This document shows, piece by piece, positions 10,981 to 24,157 of a stretch of DNA of 64,000 nt. Every line of letters starts with the position of its first letter. Position 1 is the first letter of the stretch. Position numbers and translations under genes: made by a program. Location of the stretch: positions 4,660,759 to 4,724,758 of the forward strand of contig LR746266.1 of the NCBI GenBank assembly GCA_902729315.2. Reading direction: 5' to 3'. The stretch is from Spirodela intermedia. Taxonomy: Eukaryota; Streptophyta; Magnoliopsida; Alismatales; Araceae. The notes below the pieces were generated by a model, which was not told the DNA's origin, made no database searches, and saw only the letters and a list, made by a program, of their open reading frames with translations.

Positions 10981-13900
10981 ATGGCAGTGCTCTTCTCCCC
11001 TTCCTCCGTCTCCTCCGTCTCCTCAATGGCAGGTGGCGGCAGGAGGTGGTTGTGCTCGGGGATTGGCGACGTGTTCTCGGGCCAGACCGCCTACGAAGTG
11101 CTCGGGGTGCCGGAGACAAGCTCGTTCTCCGAGATCAAGGCGTCCTTCCGCAAGTTGGCGAAGGAGACGCACCCCGATGTTTCCCCCATCTCCGAGCCGT
11201 CCGTCGCCTCCCATCGGTTCCTCAAGATCCTCGCGGCTTACGAGGTTGGTTCTGGAATGATAGGCGCATCCAGTGGTCGGCGGGCGTTATAAATTTGTTT
11301 TGTGGATGCTTAGAGACTGTTCGGTTTGTTAGCGAGATGGCCTGTGGTGATGGATGGGAGATGAGAAGTGGGGGGGGGTTCTAGTTTTTTACTCCTCGTT
11401 CCGAAATTAGCATCAATAGTTACGACTTCTCGTTGTAAAAGATTTATCCCTTGAAAGCTCTTTGACGGATGATCTTGGATCGCAGATTCTCTCCGATTCG
11501 GAGAAGAGGGCTGATTATGATAGCTTTCTCTTCTCTCAGAGGCAGATTCTTGAGAAGCAGCCAGGGGTCGGCAGCTCACCGGTGTATGCATACAGACACA
11601 GCTCCTATGTAGCAGTGCCAAAACAAGCTGACGTTGTAGAGTGGTTGGAATGGTATAGACTTGCTGTAGGTGATGTCATTTCGCAGAGGAAAGTTGCTTC
11701 AGGGACGGGCTATTTCGGAGAACTCGAGAACGAGTTGTATTCAGCCATTCGTGCGGCTTATTACGGTCCTGTGATAGAGTCCGCCGGTCATCTCCCAGAT
11801 TCCTTTGAAGCGGAGGAGAGATCCGGTGAGCAGACTCTCGAGGTGTTGCACCTAGTTTCTGGTCGTGATCTCCTGGGGATTGTTTACATTGCTGATAGCG
11901 TTCCTCGGTTATCCCACGGCAGTGTTGGAAAGTTAGATTCTTCTTCCTTGAAGTGTCCTCAGCCTCGCCAATCTCATGAGGACATAAACACCAAAATAAT
12001 TTCTGTTTCTCCGGAAGGTTTTGACAGTAATGAATTTCATGGTGGACATTGCGACGATCATTTGCCTGATGCTTACAGAGAACTAGAAGTCTATATATCT
12101 GGTAGACTAATAGCCACAGCGACTAGGGATCCTCCTGGAGATCATCATATCAAGAACGCTACAGCAGGCTGTTCTGAGGATTGCATACGTGTTTTTCTTG
12201 GAAGCAGTAGAGACAAAGCAGAGAGAAGGGAAATAGATCCAGCGGGGGTCATGCCATATACGACAGTTGGAACAAGTAACCTACTGGGAACAATAAGAGG
12301 ACTAGGAACCACTTCTGAGGAAGGATCCTGTTATGTCTACGACAATAATGGTGCAAAAACTCATGTGATTATGAAACATAGAACGTTACTGGTATGTGAA
12401 ACTATTATCTGCAATACTTCACTGTCTTACCTCCCTCAGGATTGATGTACTTTTTTCTTTCAGAAATAGGTTTGTGTTTTTAATATTCTTAAATTATCTC
12501 TTTACTGTGGTTGAGGGTAAATTTTTTCGTTCGCTGCTAGATAGCCATGTGAATTTTCTCACCGCATAAAGAGCCTTTGGTTTTTTCAATTTCTTCGTAC
12601 AAAACTGAATCCGTTTTTTTTTTTTTTACTCTGGGGCTAATCCAATCTGCAACCGAAATTTATTAAAGTTTCTAAGGATTTTTTTATTTAATGAATAAAG
12701 GGCCCATTCTAGAAGCTGATGTTGATTTTTATGGGTTAGTTTTTGAGACTATAAAAAACCTTCTTATTTGTTTGTATCTGAGTTGGCTACTAGAATGAGC
12801 AAACAGAGGAAAGGTTGAGAACAAGTACACGCAATATCTGACTTCTCTTAGCAGATAATTAAGGGTCAATAGAGTTCGGATGAAAGAGCATTTGTATCTA
12901 TAGCACAGCTGGTGGGATACATCTTATTTTGTAAATGATTTAATGTTCAGGTGTATGATGAACTGTGTGAATATTCATTTTTCATTTGGTGAAATATGCG
13001 GGCGAAAACATGACAAAGGTGACCTTGTTGTTTTATAGGATTTTCTGCACCTGCACAAGTTGAAAGTACATCTCCAACCAGTCAGACTTCAGTGCCTTTC
13101 TAGAGTAGGAAGAAGCTGCTCCCTTGGCTATAGTTACTTGACATACTAACCTGTCAAATTGGGAAACCAAATGTCAAGCTAAGTGTAGATGTAGGTTTTC
13201 GTAATACTTGAATCGAACTATGACTGCGATATGCGAAACTAGTTGACGATGTTTGACATATGGCATGCTGGGTATACTAAACATTTTCTTTAACGCAGAG
13301 AATGTTCAATTTTCTGCCATTTGTTTTATGTTATGCATGGGGTATCTTTCCTGATAGAATAGGCAGGTCACTATGGTTGAGATCTTTATGGGGGATTTTA
13401 TTTTGTTGATAATTTATGAATTTTGAATATGATCAAAATTTTCTGCTGTTTTTCTCTCTCACACGAATACCTATCACATTAAGTGGGGAAGCAAGGAATC
13501 GATTTCTTTGTGTTTTATCGAGTAATTGCACATGAAAAGTCGGTCCATATTTTACTCTACAAGTTAATGACCCTGCGCTTCATTCTTTTCAGGTGAAACA
13601 CATGCACTGGTATGCAATCGGAGAAGAAATTGCAACTTGTGAATGTAGATGCAGTCGTGCCCGACTACCTCCTAGTAGGTTAGTTTGTTCATATCCCTTC
13701 GCCGAGTTTTAACTAGATTATGATTACAAGTATCTTTCACGATCATGTAACTTCTAATTTCTGAGAGTTGGTTTCGTGGTTGAATTATAAAACATGGAAT
13801 GTTGAGTGTCTGTACAACCTGCTTGTAAGTATGTCCACTGGCTCTCTTGTTTGGGAACCAATACTCCATGAACTATGAAGTTGAGATTAAATATATTTGC

Positions 13901-14730
13901 CAAGAGCCTTTTTTTAATGGTTTTGAAAGTAAAAGCCTTTTGGAAAGGATTCAATTTCAAACTTTTGCGCTCGCGCCCCTTCATCTTTGATTTGAACCTG
14001 GCGAACTAGACTGGTCACCACTTGATTTTTACTTTCCTATGTCATGATGCTTACATCAAGTCTGGAGTTCTTTTGAGTTTTTAGGCAGTTTCTGGTGCAG
14101 ATTTTGGTTATTTGAGCCCCGTAGTTGCATGCATGATATTGGTGGTTGGTATGTTGAAACATTTGGCCGAGACAAGAGAGGCCGGACGACCCCATCAAAA
14201 AGGGAGTGGGATGGCACAATGGAGCATAATGAAAAGTAAGTGTGCACATGTTAATTTTAAACCCAATATTTCTGCATAATTGTTTGCGACTTTGAGATTG
14301 AGAATTCTGTTATATATAATGTTATAGTACTCACATTAGCGTACCTGTACATGCATATGATTGGTGAGGATTTCTCCTGTGATTCACATTTGAGCCATGA
14401 TAATAAAATGTTTCACAAGGGATTGTATATTAGTAAATTTTTTGTGTAATTCTCTTGTTTATGTTAGTTATATTTTTGGGTATCTAGCCTCTTGAAAAAG
14501 ATATTTCATGTACACAGGTATAGTTTTTCAATGACGGTCTTCTTTTTCAGTCCATCTTCTAACCTGATACTTTAATGTTGTGCAGGAGGTTGCATCCTGC
14601 TATGTATTTGGTGGCCCTTGCATATAAAACTTTAGATCTTGAGTTCGCAAAAAGGCAGAAGAGACCCTTGAGAGATATAGTCGGATCTACTGTCTCTAAT
14701 CTATTCCATTGGTGCAAGAGACTGGTTTAG
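10981..14730 (+). CDS. J-domain (DnaJ-like) protein with unassigned C-terminal domain
   Basis: Five exons, 10981-11244, 11486-12391, 13593-13678, 14101-14235 and 14586-14730, join in frame to 511 residues. The Ser/Arg-rich start (MAVLFSPSSVSSVSS, then RRWLCSG) resembles an organelle transit peptide. A J domain spans about residues 36-102: TAYEVLGVPE, basic helix II (ASFRKLAKETHPDV) with HPD at 64-66, then SEKRADYDSF. This is the signature for stimulating an Hsp70 partner. No Gly/Phe or zinc-finger region follows, so it is a type III (class C) J-protein. The second half has a WLEWYRLAVGD segment, a Cys-rich ECRCSRARLP stretch and a conserved-looking C-terminus (WLFEPRSCMHDIGGWYVETF, MYLVALAYKTLDLEF) that I cannot assign to a domain. 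Exon 2 starts at ILSDSEKR, so the J domain is split by intron 1. Splice sites are all GT-AG. Confidence 0.88.
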
Positions 14731-16499
14731 CTGAGAGAATTGGAAGATAGAAGAAGGGAATTTAGCATTAAACTGGCGATATAAGATTCAATTATACTCC
14801 ACTACGAGGTTGCATACACTGAAAATGTAGAAATTTCAAAGAACTGGTTTTGTGAGCAATCCTCCATGTGGAAGCATCAGCAGTATCCTCTGTACTTCTT
14901 GTTTTGCGATCTCTGAATAAGAATGAATCAGGCTTTATGTTCTCGTGTCTTCCTCAAAGATAGGTGGTTTTTAAAGGTTGAAGTGGCAGGAGGATGATTA
15001 TTTAATTAAAAATTCGAAGCACCTGAAAGACAGATACTTTTGTTGGAACAAGGCTTTCCAGGATCAGAAGATAGTAAAACATTTGTAGGCAAAATTCTAC
15101 CACTAGACGTCGTTTCTCAAATTCTACCAAAATTTGTATTATGGGTTGTATTTACTTCAGTTCTGTTTTTTTCTGGAACCATTTCAATCCGTGGTACAAA
15201 ACATTTGGTCATTGGACGCTCGCAAATGTAGATTACTGTTGATTTTCCTAGGCAGTGACTTCTCTGCAGAAGTAGTTTGGTTTCTTGCATTGCCTTTTTG
15301 ACCTCCCATTATCTCAATCAGGACCTATAATATTGTGGTAGACTCTTGTCTTTAAACCACGTTAAGAGAAAATGACTTGTTTCAATTGAAGGCTCAAAAC
15401 AGTGAATCTGTAGGTTAACTGATTGTTTCATTTTCTCCAGGGGCTCTAACAATAGGGAAGGAATTCTATTTATATTTCATAATATAGCGGTCTAACATGT
15501 TAATCTTTTGTGGTCCCATTGAATGAGAATCTAAATCTTGGAAAAAGGAGGATACAATTTTCTTCGGTAGATTTTTTCTTGAAAGTTAACTAGTAAACCT
15601 AGGATGCACAACTCTAGCCAACATTTCAAGATTCTGCTGCGTAAACATGAAAGAAAATCAAATACTATTCGAACTAAGTAGAAAAAAAAATGTACATCAC
15701 GTTAACCATTTTTTTGCGATTCAGAACGAAACAATTTGTGGATCGAGAACAAGTTCTAGGATTTACTAATCCAATGTGTTTCGCTATCAATAACCTCTAC
15801 TTCTGGACCCCTACTATTCCAATTATAATACGAGTTGCACCTGCAAACTATTAATCTGGCGTTCCTACTGAAACTTTGCGTTCAAACTGGAGAATTAGGC
15901 TTGTTGTGATATGCCACTAATTCCGCTCAATCTGACGCGCAGTTATTTTCTGTCAGGTTTCCTATTGATTGGTTGTTTTAAACGTTCAATCTACACAATC
16001 CAACTTTTGTGTAGCTACTGCTTGATTCATTTGTATTTCCATTGTGATAAGATCTCCGGTGGAAGTCAAGTATTCTAGCTTCATTAAACAATGAATCTTT
16101 ATCGTGCACATATTTATAGGGACTCAAATTGGCAGTGGTGCAGTTAGCTCCTTGTAAGTTTAGGTGTCTGTTCTCCGATCGTCTTTCAGAGGACATGTAT
16201 TCTTGATATCACAGTTCTTCTTTTCTGTGTTTTGATTTGTTATGACTTTTCGTAATGAAAACTCAATGTTGAGAAGCTTGGGTCCTTCATTACTTTTTTG
16301 AAGATTCGATAGGTTTCATAGTGAGGACTTTTGCTAGCTCATGGGAGTTCTAGGCTCTTTTTTCCTTAAACATTAATGAATATGTGGTAGAGCCCACTTC
16401 CCGAACAAAAATACTTCTTGAGAAAGCAAACTGCTGTCTGTTTGCTGTGCATACTCGCTACAATTTCTAGAAAAATATGAACCATTTCAGCTTCTTGAA
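14731..16499. other. AT-rich spacer between convergent genes
   Basis: Contains the 3' untranslated regions of the J-protein gene (AATAAG-like element near 14916) and of the CGLD27 gene. I see no other coding exon. Confidence 0.55.
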
Positions 16500-19400
16500 T
16501 CAGTTAAGTAGATCATCCCACTTGCAATACTGTCCACCTGCTAATGCACGATAGAGACGAGATCTGCAATACACTGGCCTTCCATCAGCAGCCTCAGCCG
16601 CAGCAGCTGCTAGATCGTCATCGTTCATCACTTCCACTGGCAACCTTAGTAATTCCTCCTTTCTGAAAATTTCCAGCAGAATCAGATAGGAAAAATGTGG
16701 TCTGTGAAGTAAGCTCTCAGCAATCAGTCACTTACTTGAGGTCAGGTGCTTTTGCAGCGGATACAACTAAACCACTTTCGTTTGCATGCGAAAGTGACTG
16801 TAAGAAATTCTCTACTGGGGTTGCAAATATCAAAAGGGATACGGCTGTGGCAAGGAGAATTCCTGTCCCCAGTAGTGTTCGTTTCAACAATTTGATCACT
16901 GGTTTCACCTGGCGTAAGAAAGACATGAGAGTTGATGCAATGCAAAATGAGAAAGATATAATAGGAGGGGGGGCCTTGAACCATCCCACTATGCATATAA
17001 TAGCCAAATTCATTTTTTTTTGGGATTCTATTTTTTAGGCCCTGGGCCAACTTGTTCAAAGTTCCATATGGAGGCTAAAATAAGAGATGCTAGTCTGTAC
17101 CTTGTAGGAACCCAGCAACCTATCGCGAGCCAACACCTAGATCGGTATCCAATAGAAACTGTAATTAGTCTGATATTATAACTGTACGCAAAAGGTAAGA
17201 ATGAAGAGACGTTTTAACACATATCCAGTGTTGCATTTACGATATTATAATTTTGTGTCAGCATTGTTGGAGATGCAATATGAGACGCTTAAGATGCCAT
17301 ATTTGGGCATTTTGGACTGCTCTGTGTTTACAGAATATTCATGGACGTTATGCTATGGGATGAGAGAACAAACACTCGTAAAGGCGGTGATGATATGCAT
17401 GAAACCAAGATCGGCTCTTCTGTTCTGTGCGTGCAATGAATTCTGAATTAATGCTACATATGACTGGTCTATCTTTTGAATATTCATTTTCATCCCATGC
17501 GTTTCAGAGTGGAAAAATGTACGATCTGTATCTTTTTTTTTTGTTCCAGAAAAAACATAGTTGATTGATTTAACCATTACTATTGTCAGTTGAAGATGAT
17601 ACTAGGTCATCATTTCTCCTTCAATTCTTTTCATCGATATGTAAGCTGATCGAGTAATTATCTGGTTCTATTATGTCCAGATCATTCCTTCCAAATACAT
17701 ACTTCATGAAGAGCCTTTAACTTTTGGCCTTACTGGTGTATACTGAGACATACATACCTCTGGCGGCTTCACCCACATCTGTCCGTCATACCATCCACTC
17801 TCTTCGTAGGGTATCACTGCTGACAACAGCCTGTCGCCAACATAACTCCACCCCTGTATAATTATAGAGGGGAAACGGTTAGTAGAGAGTGCACTTTTTT
17901 TCAACATCCAATAGGCCTCTTCGGTTTCAAGGGATGGACATATACAGGGGGAATTTTGAGAGCACCGTGCATTCACATGCAAATGTGACATTAACTTTCA
18001 GACGATTATGCCAATATTAGTCATAAAGCCGACTAGAAACTGGGAACGGGTATTCTGGTCATTTACCTGGAGCATATTTGTATGGTAAGAGGGTTGAGAT
18101 CTGAGCTTTCTGTCCTAATACTGCTCTATATGGCCTGGTTTTCCTCTTTTACGGGTATACTATGGTAGGAGGGAACGTCATCTTGTGTTTCAAGGTGCCT
18201 GTTCATTACTGCAGTTTTTGAAATTATCTGGCTAGATGTATCTCGGATTTATGAGCAAGGAAAGTTAATGTTTATAATCTGTTTTTCTTCAATTATTAAT
18301 GTTAGAGACGACCACGAAGGATGATCTTATATAGAAAACTTCAAAATAAATGCTCTGAGTCGCTGAGTGTCTGATGATTATTGAGATAAAGATGATTCTA
18401 CGTTATTAGTCATCAAAATGCACATACTCAAGAGTTCGCACAACAAGAAAGATACCAGGTATATGCGCAAGACAACTATGGAAACCAGTAGTAGTGTTCC
18501 AATTCCTGCGGATAGTACAAATTTTAAGGGATCCTGCATGTTGAAATGAACGAAAGTAAGTATGTGGCAACAATATGTCTGAAAATTCTTGTAAGATAAT
18601 TTTACTTGTGCCATCAATGGTGTCATTTTTTAATTTCTCAGTGAAAGTTTGTAGTTGAAACTTGAACCTCTAAGTTTTATCTGTGACAATTTTCCGAAAA
18701 ATTGCCACCAAGAGCAAAAATATAATTTTGAGATCTAAATGGATGTGGGTTCTTCTCGTTCTTCTTTGAGCATGATTTTCAAAGTTTTGTTCAATTGATG
18801 ATAGCCATCGTACCTTTGATGGATTAAAGCTAGCAGCCGCTATTGGTGCTCCAAGAACCGTAAAAGTGATTAGCCACAGGCTACCCAGGCGCAGGAAGAA
18901 GGACCCAGGGCTCAGCTCTCCCCAAGAATAAAGAAGGCTGCTTTTCAAAGATGAGTACTCGTTCACCTGGCATAAAATCGCAGTTGTAACCATCACCTGG
19001 TGCTCTGATCAAAATACTTCTGGAGTAAATGTGCCCACAAATCAAGTTAAACTTGAAAAAAAAAACATCAGCTTAAGTTCAACTTCAGCACATTCATGCA
19101 AATTTCTAAGCATTCTATTATGTTCATTTCTGCCTCACCCATCATCTCCACCAACAGGCTGGAGCAAAATAGCGGCTAGCCTCTACACCAGTTCAAGAGG
19201 CCCGCCACTTCCGAGAAGCCCTAGGAGGAGGAAATTTCGACATGGTTCTGTGGAGATTACCGGTCTCTGTTCGAAGGGGACTTCAATCTCCAAGCCAGGG
19301 TCCCATCTCTGGCCAGAGAATCCCCCGTTGGCTCCTCCTCCTCCTCCTTCGGCCCTGTCCTTGAGTGCCTTCACAGCAGGTGCTCTGCTCATCGGGCATC

Positions 19401-19578
19401 TCACGGTCGCTATCCTCACCACGAGCCAGCTCTGATACCCCTGCAACCTGCCCACCACGCTGTCGACAGGTGCGCACCCGGGGAACCGCAGCCGGAGCAT
19501 TTCTCCCGTGCCCCCTCTCTTCGCTTCCCCGTCCACTGGCCGGAGCAAGCGGGAGGAGGGAGTTTGGAGGACGCCCAC
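16500..19578 (-). CDS. CGLD27: CGLD27 homologue (DUF1230 plastid membrane protein)
   Basis: Seven minus-strand exons, 19261-19578, 18814-18966, 18456-18533, 17758-17853, 17101-17136, 16736-16908 and 16500-16662, splice to 338 residues; a second ATG at 19500 would give 312. The N-terminus is basic and Ser/Ala-containing, as for a chloroplast transit peptide. The core shows the DUF1230 hallmarks: VPFEQRPVNEYSSLK, LLYSWGEL, a membrane segment with GAPIAAASF, another (LSAGIGTLLLVSIVVLRIYL), then GWSYVGDRLLS, YEESGWYDGQMWVKPPE and LARDRLLGSYKVKP, and a third membrane segment (GTGILLATAVSLLIFAT). This family is conserved in cyanobacteria, algae and plants (CGLD27, At5g67370) and in Arabidopsis has been linked to iron limitation; its biochemical role is unknown. 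The acidic Ala-rich tail ends QYCKWDDLLN. Exon 5 is only 36 nt. All junctions are GT-AG and hold frame. Confidence 0.92.
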
Positions 19579-22192
19579 CTCGGGACTCTTTCTTATAGCC
19601 GGCCGTCATTTTCGCCGGCGGGCCAGTCCTTCCGCTCGATGGAGTGCTTGCTACTCTCCTCCGTCTTCGCCTTGGTCAAGCGCACTCCCGCCACGAGGCC
19701 GGGGGGCGGCGGGAGAGTATCCGAGCAGATAGCTTGCTGGTGCCCAAGGAAGAGCCACGTGTTGCGGCCTCCTCCCGCACGTTGCCGGTGCGCGCCAGGG
19801 CCAGCTCTGCGCGCGGCGGCCTGTGGAGGAAGAATGGTCCGCCGATGGGCGCTCGCCATCCATAGTCCAGTGCGAGCCTCTGCATGGCCCCACACGAGAG
19901 AGCCTCTCGCCACCATCTGGGTCATGTTGGGTAGCTCTGGGCTGGTCCTATTCTTCTATCCGGATAAAAAGCCATTTTTTAAACCATCCAATCGAATACA
20001 CACGACGCGCGAACGCGTTCACAGTCAGCCGCCCTTTGCCCTGGCCGCCACGCCCGTCTGGTTGCACATAGGAGGTTCGGAAGAGGGAAGGCTTTCTTTG
20101 GAGCCTGGGGAAGCAGAAAGTTGTGAAGGGTGAGCTCTCTCTCTCTCTCTCTCTTTAGGATCTGTGGATAGCTCATGATTTCTAGCCCGTGATTCAAACG
20201 ATGGACAGGAGCCAGCTGGAATCAAACGAGAAGGCGATCTCTATCAAGGCTCTGGTCGTTGCAACGAGTGGTTTGATGTATTCCTGATGACAGTAGAGAA
20301 GAGGCAAGGTTTCTGTGAAAAAATCTGATTAAAAAGTATTCCTGTTTTAGTTCTCAAGACATTCCCACCGAGTCACTGGTTCTGTGCCTGTGTCTTGCAT
20401 CTCTTCGTCATCAGCAGAATCCCAATTACCTGAAAGTGGAATTGCTATGATGTTTCAACCTCGCAGCTTGGATCCTCCCTTGTTCTAGCGTTCACTAGAG
20501 CTGTTTGGTAAACAATTTGAAGTGCATTTCTCCTTCATTTCTGTGTGGCTCCCGTGCTGTTTATGAATTCTTAATTTCCCCGTCTTATGATTTAAAATCT
20601 CTTTTAAATTTCGATTTACATTCTCCTGATAGTGTTTTCTCCGATTACATCTCCCTTCCATCGTTTATTCTGTGAAGAAATCCCAGTCATTATTAAAGGG
20701 CACATTCTTGGACATCCGGATTTCGTACCTTGAATTTCTGTCAAATAAAATTAAGGACCTTCGTTCATCTTTTTAAAGTCATAACCCACTATCTTAAGAT
20801 GGAAAATAAACGAGGAATGCGCTGATATTCCATTGGCGAGGCGAAGCGCAGTTTATTTTCCTCGTAATTTCGTAGAACTTTGAATGCTAATAGGGATATC
20901 TTGATCTTATCCTGCATCCGCTTTTTGCCAGCAGCTCAATCTGCAGTGTTGAATAGGTCCTGCTGTTATCCCTGCAAAGCTCCTGAAAGCGGATACTCGC
21001 CGTGAAGCAATTATCGGCTAATCGATACACTCACTGAAGGGTGTGCTCCTATGGGCTGCCTAAAATAGGCTGTCATTTAATTAAAAAACAATCGACTCCC
21101 ACCAGACTCTTCCATTATTTTGGCCGACTCCATCGCCCCATTTCTCTGCTTCGCTGATACTGCAGCCGGGCGCCAATGGTTCCCCTGCGTCCTCCAAATC
21201 CATTGAACGGCACCCGGAGGCTAATTAATGTCAATCACCGGGGCCCGTCATGGTCTCTCGCCTGCGGTCAGCCGGGGAGTCAAGCTGGACATATCAATCC
21301 TAGGCAGATCCTCTGGAGCTTTAACTTGGACGATTTTCACCGCGCGACTCGCGAGAGTTCGATTTCTCACCCACCCTGGCCATCTCCGAATTGCTACCAC
21401 GAAATCCACGGGGGATTGTGAAGCTCTCTGTCGGGTTCGTTCACGGGGTCGCGGGTTGACGGCGGCTTGCCGCCGCCATGAAAAGCGACAGAAAACGCTC
21501 CTTACCAAGTAGCGCTAGCGGAGCGGCGGAGCTCCAGCGGGCTCAGGGTCATCTTTCCCCCGACCCCTTTTGGCGCTTTCCTTGCTTGGGCCGTCTGACA
21601 CGGGAGGGCGGAGAGGGCAGGCGGCACGCCAGCCGCATTTCCTGGGACTGCCTCGGCATCTTCGGCGCGGCGCTGTTCCGTCTGCCACGGCCGTACTCTT
21701 TAACCCGCTTTTGCTCGCGTTTCGAAGCACCTTGCTGTAGAAGCACCCCCCCCAACCATGCTCTCTTCTTCTTCTCTTCCTATGGGGTGGACCCCACCTG
21801 ACTGCTGACTGCCCTTTGCGCTTTACCCTGCTCGGGTCCGCCTCCGTTAAGGCCTGGGCCATGGCAACGCGTTGACGCTCTAACCGGGTGTTTGACACTG
21901 GCGGCCGCCAGCGTAGAATCCGTCCGGAGAAGGCGTGTCTTTGGTAGTAGTCCACCATATCTTTTGACCAGTGACTTCTGCCTGACACTGGTTGACGAGC
22001 ACCCGCTCCAAACAGTGGACGCGTCTCGCAGGGAACCGAACGGGAAGCCGGTGCCTTATGGCTTAAACGACCTCCCCACCTTTTCCCCCCCTCCCAGTCT
22101 CCGCAAAAGCCTGCTGCGCCTCTTCTCTTGCCGTAAACTTCTTCCTGTTCTTATCGTCTTTCTCCCTCCTTGTTTTCTTCTTCTCTCTTCTC
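19579..22192. other. Divergent spacer between CGLD27 and LRR genes
   Basis: GC-rich on both ends and AT-rich in the middle, it should hold the promoters of two genes transcribed away from each other. A (CT)n tract lies near 20133-20154 and a pyrimidine-rich leader (22081-22190) precedes the LRR start. Open frames on both strands (for example 19564-20133 plus, 21515-21988 minus) have arginine-rich composition and no motif I know. Confidence 0.5.
20133..20154 (+). repeat. (CT)n microsatellite
   Basis: A short uninterrupted CT dinucleotide run of about 22 bases in the spacer upstream of the LRR protein gene. Confidence 0.9.
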
Positions 22193-22710
22193 ATGGCTTC
22201 CCAGCTCTGCCTGCCCTTGTTCCTCCTGTTCGCCGTTTATCCTGCCTTCTCGACCAACCCCGAAGGTGCGCTATAGTCCCTCCGCTTTTTTCCTCTGAAC
22301 ACAGCCCGTGAGATCTTCCCGTTTGGTTATCTCACCCTCTCTCTTCTTTCCTTTGAAGGGGAGGCGTTACACGCGCTGAGGGCGAGGTTGAAGGACCCGA
22401 GGAACGTTCTGCAGAGCTGGGATCCCACTCTCGTCAACCCCTGCACCTGGTTCCATGTTACCTGCGACGACCACAACCGAGTCATCCGCCTGTAACTGCT
22501 CAAAACCCTCTCCTCCGATCCGCACCTCGCCGGGGGCAGACGATGGATCGGGCTCTTGCCGTGTTTCCCCTACTCTGTTCGTCTCTATATTTCTCTCCTC
22601 TCTAACCCTCTGTGCGTTTCAGGGACCTGGGAAACTCGAATATTTCTGGACCGCTTGGGCCGGAGCTCGGCCATCTCGAGCATCTCCAGTACCTGTACAC
22701 CCCTCTCTCT

Positions 22711-22765
<55 letters not shown>

Positions 22766-23839
22766 TCACACTCACACACGTTTTGCCTTATTGAGGGAGA
22801 TCCTCATCCACTTGGTGGGCTTCGCTGGTATATTATTCAGGGAGCTCTACAGGAATAATTTCGAGGGGAAGATCCCGGAAGAGCTGGGTAATCTGAAGAG
22901 CCTGGTCAGCATGGACCTGTACGGCAACCGGCTCGAAGGGAAGATCCCAAAATCCTTTGGGAACCTGAAATCCCTTCGATTCCTGTGAGTTACCAGCTCT
23001 CATCCTCCCATTATATCCTCGTCCCTGTTCTCTCGGAACCATCAGACGAGGTCTTACTCTCTTTGTGCCCAGGCGCCTAAGCAACAATCGTCTGACGGGC
23101 TCCATTCCCAGAGAACTCGCCTCGCTCACCAACCTTAAAGTCTTGTAAGAGAAATATTTTTTATGTAACTTGCTGGCTGCGGATTGTTTCAGTTATTCAT
23201 TCTGATGCTGATCGACGCTTGTTCTGTAACGGCGCAGTGATGTCTCTTCCAACGATCTCTGCGGGACGATCCCAATCGATGGCCCTTTCCCCACTTTCCC
23301 ATACCAGAGGTAAGAACTCGGAAGGATCACCCCCCCCCCCCTCCCCCCCCCACCCAATATCTTTTCTCCATTCTCCTCTATTGGTTACTGATATCTCTTC
23401 AGTTTCTCATCCGACATCTATAGTTACATCATTCCCGGCTAGTTACATCCCCTGATAAATAGCTACAAGTTTTTTTGAAGTGATGACGTTGACCGGAGAA
23501 TACACAAAAATCACGCTTTTCAGTGGAAATGACCGCTCATTGTCTCTCAGTGGAAGGAACATTATCTTTGATGGACAGCTTTCCTGTCTGCCCCTTTCCA
23601 AACGACTAGGTTTAGCCCTCTGAAAACCATCGGAAGTACTATGCATCCCATCTGGTATTCACAATGTTCGACGACGATATGTGGTAGGATCTTTGTATGG
23701 CTCGTGGGTATCATCAAGATTGTGGATTTTGGTGCTGAGCTGAATTGGGTTTCTTTTCCGTCGTTTCAGCTACGAAAACAACAGCAGACTCAATGGACCG
23801 GAGCTACAAGGGCTGGTGCCGTACGATTTTGGGTGTTAG
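22193..23839 (+). CDS. Short secreted LRR protein (SERK ectodomain-like, LRR1 type)
   Basis: Seven exons, 22193-22265, 22359-22491, 22623-22694, 22841-22984, 23073-23144, 23238-23309 and 23770-23839, join to 211 residues. A signal peptide ([20 protein letters not shown]) is followed by an LRRNT_2 cap ([23 protein letters not shown]) and about five plant-type LRRs: [77 protein letters not shown]. The tail is [20 protein letters not shown]. Exons of 72 or 144 nt with phase-2 junctions each encode one or two whole repeats, the standard layout for SERK-related genes. There is no transmembrane segment or kinase, so it matches the stand-alone LRR1/SERK-truncated proteins of plants rather than a broken kinase. 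These proteins are reported to act in apoplastic or membrane-associated defence signalling; the partner here is unknown. Confidence 0.94.
22700..22780 (+). repeat. Compound (CT)n(CA)n microsatellite in LRR intron 3
   Basis: A pyrimidine CT run followed by a CA run, about 80 bases, starts six bases after the exon 3 donor and ends about 60 bases before the next acceptor. It fills most of the 146-base intron. Confidence 0.95.
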
Positions 23840-24024
23840 ATTGTGGATTAAATAGGGCGGCCCCCCCGGTGGGTCGCGTCGTTCAGTGCCCAACTGGCTA
23901 TGTTTGTTGGAATCCAGATGAGCGGATACCTGAAGAAAAGCCGTGGGACGCGTTTATCGTGGCGTATGATCCTCCACCGAGGCTAGAAAACCGTCCGCGA
24001 CGACTGTAAATCCATGTACTAGCA

Positions 24025-24030
24025 AATAAA
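24025..24030 (+). other. Poly(A) signal AATAAA of the LRR gene
   Basis: A canonical AATAAA lies about 185 bases after the LRR stop codon, a normal distance for a plant 3' untranslated region. Confidence 0.5.
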
Positions 24031-24155
24031 GGCCATATTTTATTTACCATCTTTCTCTCTCTACATTTCCATAACTTTGAACGAGTCAGATCCGCGATGT
24101 CGATTGGGAGCGAGCCATCCGTGACAGGCAAGTTTAATGGGTCTCACTAGGTGAC

Positions 24156-24157
<2 letters not shown>

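Noticed and set aside
19564-20133. 189-codon plus-strand frame next to the CGLD27 start
   Set aside because: It overlaps CGLD27 exon 1 in antisense, and no domain or splice structure supports it.
22193-23839. The LRR gene as a truncated SERK receptor kinase pseudogene
   Set aside because: It has a proper stop after the conserved YDFGC tail, a poly(A) signal, and the length of known stand-alone LRR1-type proteins.
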